Origin: Pseudonocardia alni
GTDB lineage: Bacteria; Actinomycetota; Actinomycetes; Mycobacteriales; Pseudonocardiaceae
Direction of reading: 5' to 3'
Assembly (NCBI RefSeq): GCF_002813375.1
Contig: NZ_PHUJ01000003.1
Location: 5,270,001 to 5,334,000, forward strand
Length of the DNA stretch: 64,000 nucleotides
The notes under the pieces were generated by a model that had not been told where the DNA came from, did not search any database, and worked only from the letters and a program-made list of their open reading frames with translations. Below, piece after piece: positions 61,601 to 64,000 of this stretch. Made by a program: the position numbers and the translations under genes. The first letter of the stretch is position 1, and the number at the start of each line of letters is the position of its first letter.

Positions 61601-62155
61601 GCGCTCGCCGCGAAGTCCGACACCTCGATCGCCGACATCGTCGAGGGCTCGGTCGCCGAGGGTGCGCAGGTCACCGTCGGCGGCATCCTCGCCAACGTCA
61701 ACCGCCGGGTGAACAAGAACGGCGAGCCGTGGGCGTCGGCGCAGATCGAGGACCTCGCCGGCGGCATCGAGGTGCTGTTCTTCCCGCGGGCGTACCAGGT
61801 GGTCGGCGTCGACGTCGCGGAGGACGCGATCGTGCTGGTCAAGGCGCGGGTCAACAAGCGCGACGACCGCGTCTCGCTGATCGCGAACGACCTCGCGGTG
61901 CCCGAGCTGGCCACCGGCGAGGCCGGGCTGCCGATCCGGGTCAGCCTGCGCACCGACCAGTGCACCCCCGAGCGCGTCGCGAAGCTCAAGGAGGTGCTGA
62001 CCCACCACCCCGGTACGTCCGAGGTGCACCTGACCCTGGTCTACGGCACGAAGATGACGGCCCTGCGGCTGGACGACTCGCTCAAGGTCATGCACACCTC
62101 GGCGCTGATGGGGGACCTGAAGGCCCTGCTCGGTCCCGGCTGCCTCGGCGGCTGA
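58607..62155 (+). CDS. dnaE: DNA polymerase III alpha subunit
   Basis: 1182 residues, the usual size for replicative DnaE1. The PHP domain starts at FVHLHTHTEFSMLDGAARL, the polymerase palm has MPDIDMDFDERRRGEMIRYV with the catalytic Asp residues, FGQPGYSVADRIS and GVHAAGVIMS. The C-terminal OB domain (VTVGGILANVNRRVNKNGEPW) is present. It is the main chromosomal polymerase; the error-prone DnaE2 form usually lacks this length. ATG 58607 begins MGSAGSGSRSFVHLHTHTEF; upstream open frame is not conserved. Confidence 0.97.
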   Translation: MGSAGSGSRSFVHLHTHTEFSMLDGAARLDDLFSEAAKHEMPAIAMTDHGNVYGAFEFWRKAKAHDVKPIIGMEGYLAPGSRHERKRTALGNGSENNPDLMYTHMTLLAENTEGMHNLFRLSSLASLEGYYYKPRMDRELLEKYGKGLIATTGCPSGEVARLLQQHDFDAACQAASDYRDIFGKDNFFLELMDHGIEIEKRVQEDLFRLKDKLDLPGLATNDLHYTYPDDTKAHEVLLCVQTGKTLADPNRFKFDAQDFYLKSAAEMRRLWDPIHPEACDNTLLVAERCNIDFTTGQDLQPKAPVPEGETEESWLIKEVERGLHMRFPDGVTEKYRQQANYEVGVIIKMGYPGYFLVTADLIQHAKSVGIRCGPGRGSAAGSLVAYVLGITDLDPIRHKLIFERFLNPDRVSMPDIDMDFDERRRGEMIRYVTEKYGEDRIAQIITYSTIKAKAAIKDSARVLFGQPGYSVADRISKAMPPAVMGKDIPLSGIFDPSHKRYSEATEVRALYEADPQVKEIVDTARGLEGLKRQWGVHAAGVIMSSTPLIDVIPIQRRESDGAIITQFDMGVCETIGLLKMDFLGLRNLTILDDALENIELNGKPAVDLDEVELDDRTTYELLSRGDTLGVFQLDGGPMRDLLRRMAPSEFEHISAVGALYRPGPMGANAHNDYADRKNGRQEITPIHPELAEPLKDVLGETFGLIVYQEQVMSIAQVLAGYTLGQADLLRRAMGKKKKEILDKEYAGFAQGMKDNGYSADAVKTLWDILLPFSDYAFNRAHSAAYGVVSYWTAYLKANYPAEYMAGVLTSVRDDKDKAAVYLAECRRMGITVLPPDVNDSVRNFAPVGDDIRFGLGGIRNVGHNVVDAIVAARREKGNFVDFSDFLRKVDAVVCNKKVVESLIKAGAFDSLGHSRKGLLLVHADAIDAVMSTKKAASLGQFDLFGSLDGPGEGDDGGLGGIFDVKVPDEEWDTKHKLAVEREMLGLYVSGHPLQGLEQALAAKSDTSIADIVEGSVAEGAQVTVGGILANVNRRVNKNGEPWASAQIEDLAGGIEVLFFPRAYQVVGVDVAEDAIVLVKARVNKRDDRVSLIANDLAVPELATGEAGLPIRVSLRTDQCTPERVAKLKEVLTHHPGTSEVHLTLVYGTKMTALRLDDSLKVMHTSALMGDLKALLGPGCLGG

Positions 62156-62179
62156 CCGCCCACACCCCTCCCCGGGCGT

Positions 62180-62223
62180 CCACACCCGTTGCCACGGGGG
62201 TGGCCGCCGGGCAACGGGTGTGG
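62180..62223. terminator. Strong hairpin between dnaE and paaX-like gene
   Basis: CCACACCCGTTGCC (62180-62193) pairs exactly with GGCAACGGGTGTGG (62210-62223) around a 16-nt loop, between convergent stops. It is probably the bidirectional terminator. Confidence 0.75.
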
Positions 62224-62300
62224 GTGCGGCGCCGACCGGCCCGTGCCGCCGGCGCGCGACGGGTGGCCCGGGCGTGGCGTGGTGTCGCGGTGGGCAGGGC

Positions 62301-63230
62301 TCAGGCCCGGCGGGCCAGGTCGGCCCAGGCGGCGCGGGCGGGGGCGTCCCAGCGCTCGTGCAGCGTGGTGAACAGCTCCGCCGCGCGGGACCCGGCCCAC
62401 TGCTCGGGCAGCAGCTCGGCGGGCAGCTCGGGGTCCAGGAACGGGAACCGTCGCCAGGCGTGGACCAGACGGACCTGGCGGGCGAGGACGTCGCCGCCGT
62501 CGTCGGCGTCGGACGCGCCGGCCCCGCGATCGGAGGCGGCCGCGGCGGACGCGTCGCAGGCCGGGTCGAGGTGGGGGCCGAACTCGTCGAGGAACTCCGA
62601 GTAGGCCCGTTCCACGACGTCGAGGTCCCAGGCCTGGGCCACGATGTCGTCGGCGCGGCCGATGCCGCCGTAGTGCCCGACGAAGGAGTACCCGGACCCG
62701 GCGAGGTCGAGCTCGTCGAGCACCGCCGCGACCTGGGCCTCCTTGCCGGGGTCGGGGCTGACCCACACCCCGGGGGCGGGGGAGCCCAGCCCGGCCCAGG
62801 CCAGCCGGGTGCGCAGCCGGTGGCGCAGGCGCCGGCGGGATTCCGGGACCGAGGCGAGCAGGACCAGCCAGCGGCCGTCCCAGCCGGTCGTCGGACGGCC
62901 GAAGCCGTAGATGCGGGCGGCGCCGTCGGACAGCAGCTCCGACCCGGCGGGGGTGAGCGACCAGCGGACCCGGCGGCCGTCGCGGTCGGAGGTCAGCAGA
63001 CCCTCGCCCGCGGTGCGGGCCAGCGCCTGGCGGGCCGACTTGGCCTCCACCCCGAGCGCGCCGAGCACGTCGAGCAGGGCCCGGGTCCAGACCGGTTCCC
63101 CGGCCGGGAGGACGAACTCGCCCAGCACGGTGAGCAGCAACGATCGGGCGGAGGTCTGCCCGAGCTCGCGACGGCGCAGGGCCGACCCGTCGGGCCCCTC
63201 CGGCTCGTACACGGAGTCGGGCGTGGCCAT
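62301..63230 (-). CDS. PaaX-family transcriptional regulator
   Basis: 309 residues. The N-terminal winged helix is ARSLLLTVLGEFVLPAGEPVWTRALLDVLGALGVEAKSARQALAR, then the PaaX central domain (WDGRWLVLLASVPESRRRLRHRLRTRLAWAGLGSPAPGVWVSP) and C-terminal domain. PaaX of E. coli represses phenylacetate degradation and responds to phenylacetyl-CoA, but no paa genes are in this window. ATG 63230 was used; its promoter overlaps that of divergent bioA, so it may regulate bioA or itself. The ligand is unknown. Confidence 0.88.
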   Translation of the reverse strand: MATPDSVYEPEGPDGSALRRRELGQTSARSLLLTVLGEFVLPAGEPVWTRALLDVLGALGVEAKSARQALARTAGEGLLTSDRDGRRVRWSLTPAGSELLSDGAARIYGFGRPTTGWDGRWLVLLASVPESRRRLRHRLRTRLAWAGLGSPAPGVWVSPDPGKEAQVAAVLDELDLAGSGYSFVGHYGGIGRADDIVAQAWDLDVVERAYSEFLDEFGPHLDPACDASAAAASDRGAGASDADDGGDVLARQVRLVHAWRRFPFLDPELPAELLPEQWAGSRAAELFTTLHERWDAPARAAWADLARRA

Positions 63231-63239
63231 GGTCGGGCC

Positions 63240-63263
63240 AGCGTAGAGGGTCGGCACTAGCGT
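63240..63263. promoter_or_regulatory. Back-to-back -10 elements for paaX-like gene and bioA
   Basis: AGCGTA (63240-63245; TACGCT on the minus strand) lies 9 nt from the paaX-like ATG, and TAGCGT (63258-63263) lies 8 nt from the bioA GTG. Both transcripts would begin within two bases of their start codons, and polymerases at the two promoters would compete. Confidence 0.5.
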
Positions 63264-63271
63264 GGGCGTCC

Positions 63272-64000
63272 GTGACCACCGCAGGCCCCGGGCGTGTCCC
63301 GGACCCGACCCTCTCCGGATCCCCGCTCGACACGGGGGCACTGCTCGCCACCGACCGGGACCACGTCTGGCACCCCTACGCGCCGATGCCGGCGACCCGG
63401 GCGCCGATCGTCGTGGAGTCCGCGCAGGGGGTGCGGCTGAGGCTGCCCGACGGCCGTGAGCTCGTCGACGGGATGTCGTCGTGGTGGTCGGCCATCCACG
63501 GCTACCGCCACCCGCGGCTCGACGCGGCGGTGCGCGACCAGCTCGGCCGGATGAGCCACGTGATGTTCGGCGGCCTGACCCACGGCCCGGCCGTCGACCT
63601 GGCCCGGCTGCTCGTGGACGTCAGCCCGGAGGGGCTGGAGCACGTGTTCCTGGCCGACTCCGGTTCGGTGTCGGTCGAGGTCGCCATCAAGATGTGCCTG
63701 CAGTACTGGCGGTCCCGCGGCCGCCCCGGCAAGCACCGGCTGATGACGTGGCGGCGCGGCTACCACGGCGACACGTTCGGCGCGATGAGCGTCTGCGACC
63801 CCGACGGCGGCATGCACTCGCTCTGGTCCGACGTCCTCCCGCAGCAGGTGTTCGCCGACGCCCCGCCCGAGGACTTCACCCACGACTACGTCGCCCATCT
63901 CGCCGAGCTCGTCGAGACCCACGCCGACGAGCTGGCCGCGGTCGTCGTCGAGCCGGTGGTGCAGGGCGCCGGGGGGATGCGCTTCCACGACCCCCGCTAC
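63272..64000 (+). CDS. bioA: Adenosylmethionine-8-amino-7-oxononanoate aminotransferase BioA (3' truncated)
   Basis: 243 residues are visible before the window ends; the full protein is near 430. The start DRDHVWHPYAPM, then DGMSSWWSAIHGYRHPRLD, and later FLADSGSVSVEVAIKM, YHGDTFGAMSVCDPDGGMH and VVEPVVQGAGGM are typical of BioA, a fold-type I PLP enzyme. It makes 7,8-diaminopelargonate, a biotin precursor. The PLP lysine lies beyond the window. GTG 63272 has a TAGCGT -10 element 8 nt upstream and no ribosome site. Confidence 0.94.
   Translation, partial: MTTAGPGRVPDPTLSGSPLDTGALLATDRDHVWHPYAPMPATRAPIVVESAQGVRLRLPDGRELVDGMSSWWSAIHGYRHPRLDAAVRDQLGRMSHVMFGGLTHGPAVDLARLLVDVSPEGLEHVFLADSGSVSVEVAIKMCLQYWRSRGRPGKHRLMTWRRGYHGDTFGAMSVCDPDGGMHSLWSDVLPQQVFADAPPEDFTHDYVAHLAELVETHADELAAVVVEPVVQGAGGMRFHDPRY

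Noticed and set aside
58397..62185. A 1262-residue minus-strand open frame opposite dnaE
   Set aside because: Shadow frame of dnaE without recognisable motifs.
1..64000. CRISPR arrays, insertion sequences, tRNA or rRNA genes
   Set aside because: No repeat-spacer pattern, transposase motif, terminal repeats or tRNA cloverleaf was seen on either strand by eye.

Overview
The window is about 64 kb of very GC-rich chromosomal DNA, with strong G/C preference in third codon positions. It comes from an actinomycete. A meso-DAP type MurE, a dcw cluster without ftsA but with sepF, ylmG/yggT and wag31/divIVA, GTG-rich starts, leaderless promoters, an ileS T-box of the short actinobacterial kind, a DUF3040 protein and an LCP protein all fit the Pseudonocardiaceae; Pseudonocardia is my best guess (inference, no search was run). 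I saw no mobile element, CRISPR array, tRNA or rRNA.

Layout. 1-4.2 kb: the tail of a Pro/Gly-rich protein, then a DUF1624/DUF418-like membrane protein coupled to a NarL-type two-component system. 4.2-6.5 kb: a cupin gene on the minus strand, then a small Cys-rich exported protein, a DsbA-like thioredoxin and VKOR, an extracytoplasmic disulfide-forming set. 6.6-10 kb: an MgtA-like P-type ATPase overlapping a TatA-like gene, divergent from an ArsR regulator across a perfect palindrome. 10-14.7 kb: LCP ligase, DedA (apparent ATC start), quinone reductase, LppM-like lipoprotein, GNAT. 14.8-16.2 kb: two LexA/SOS boxes ahead of DUF6504 and a HEPN-like gene. 16.3-18.8 kb: ParA-like ATPase, methyltransferase, DUF3040. 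19.1-23.9 kb: a minus-strand moxR-DUF58-transglutaminase operon.

24.4-47.4 kb is the division and cell-wall (dcw) cluster, all on the plus strand: mraZ, rsmH, ftsL, ftsI, murE, murF, mraY, murD, ftsW, murG, murC, ftsQ, ftsZ, pgeF, yggS, sepF, yggT, wag31. Most joints are 4-nt ATGA/GTGA overlaps, so the genes are probably translationally coupled. They make lipid II from UDP-MurNAc precursors, flip and polymerise it at the septum, and position the Z-ring and the polar growth zone. Two features stand out. A helically phased array of CCCAC/GTGGG cores lies between moxR and mraZ, next to a normal MraZ box. MurG appears to carry a disordered N-terminal extension of about 778 residues.

47.4-64 kb: a membrane protein with a long disordered linker and a Cys/His tail; a T-box controlled ileS; a methyltransferase; a CPA1-type K+(Na+)/H+ antiporter with an RCK_C domain; lspA; an RluD-family pseudouridine synthase; a membrane-anchored unknown; a HAD phosphatase; dnaE; a PaaX-like regulator; and the 5' part of bioA, cut by the window end.
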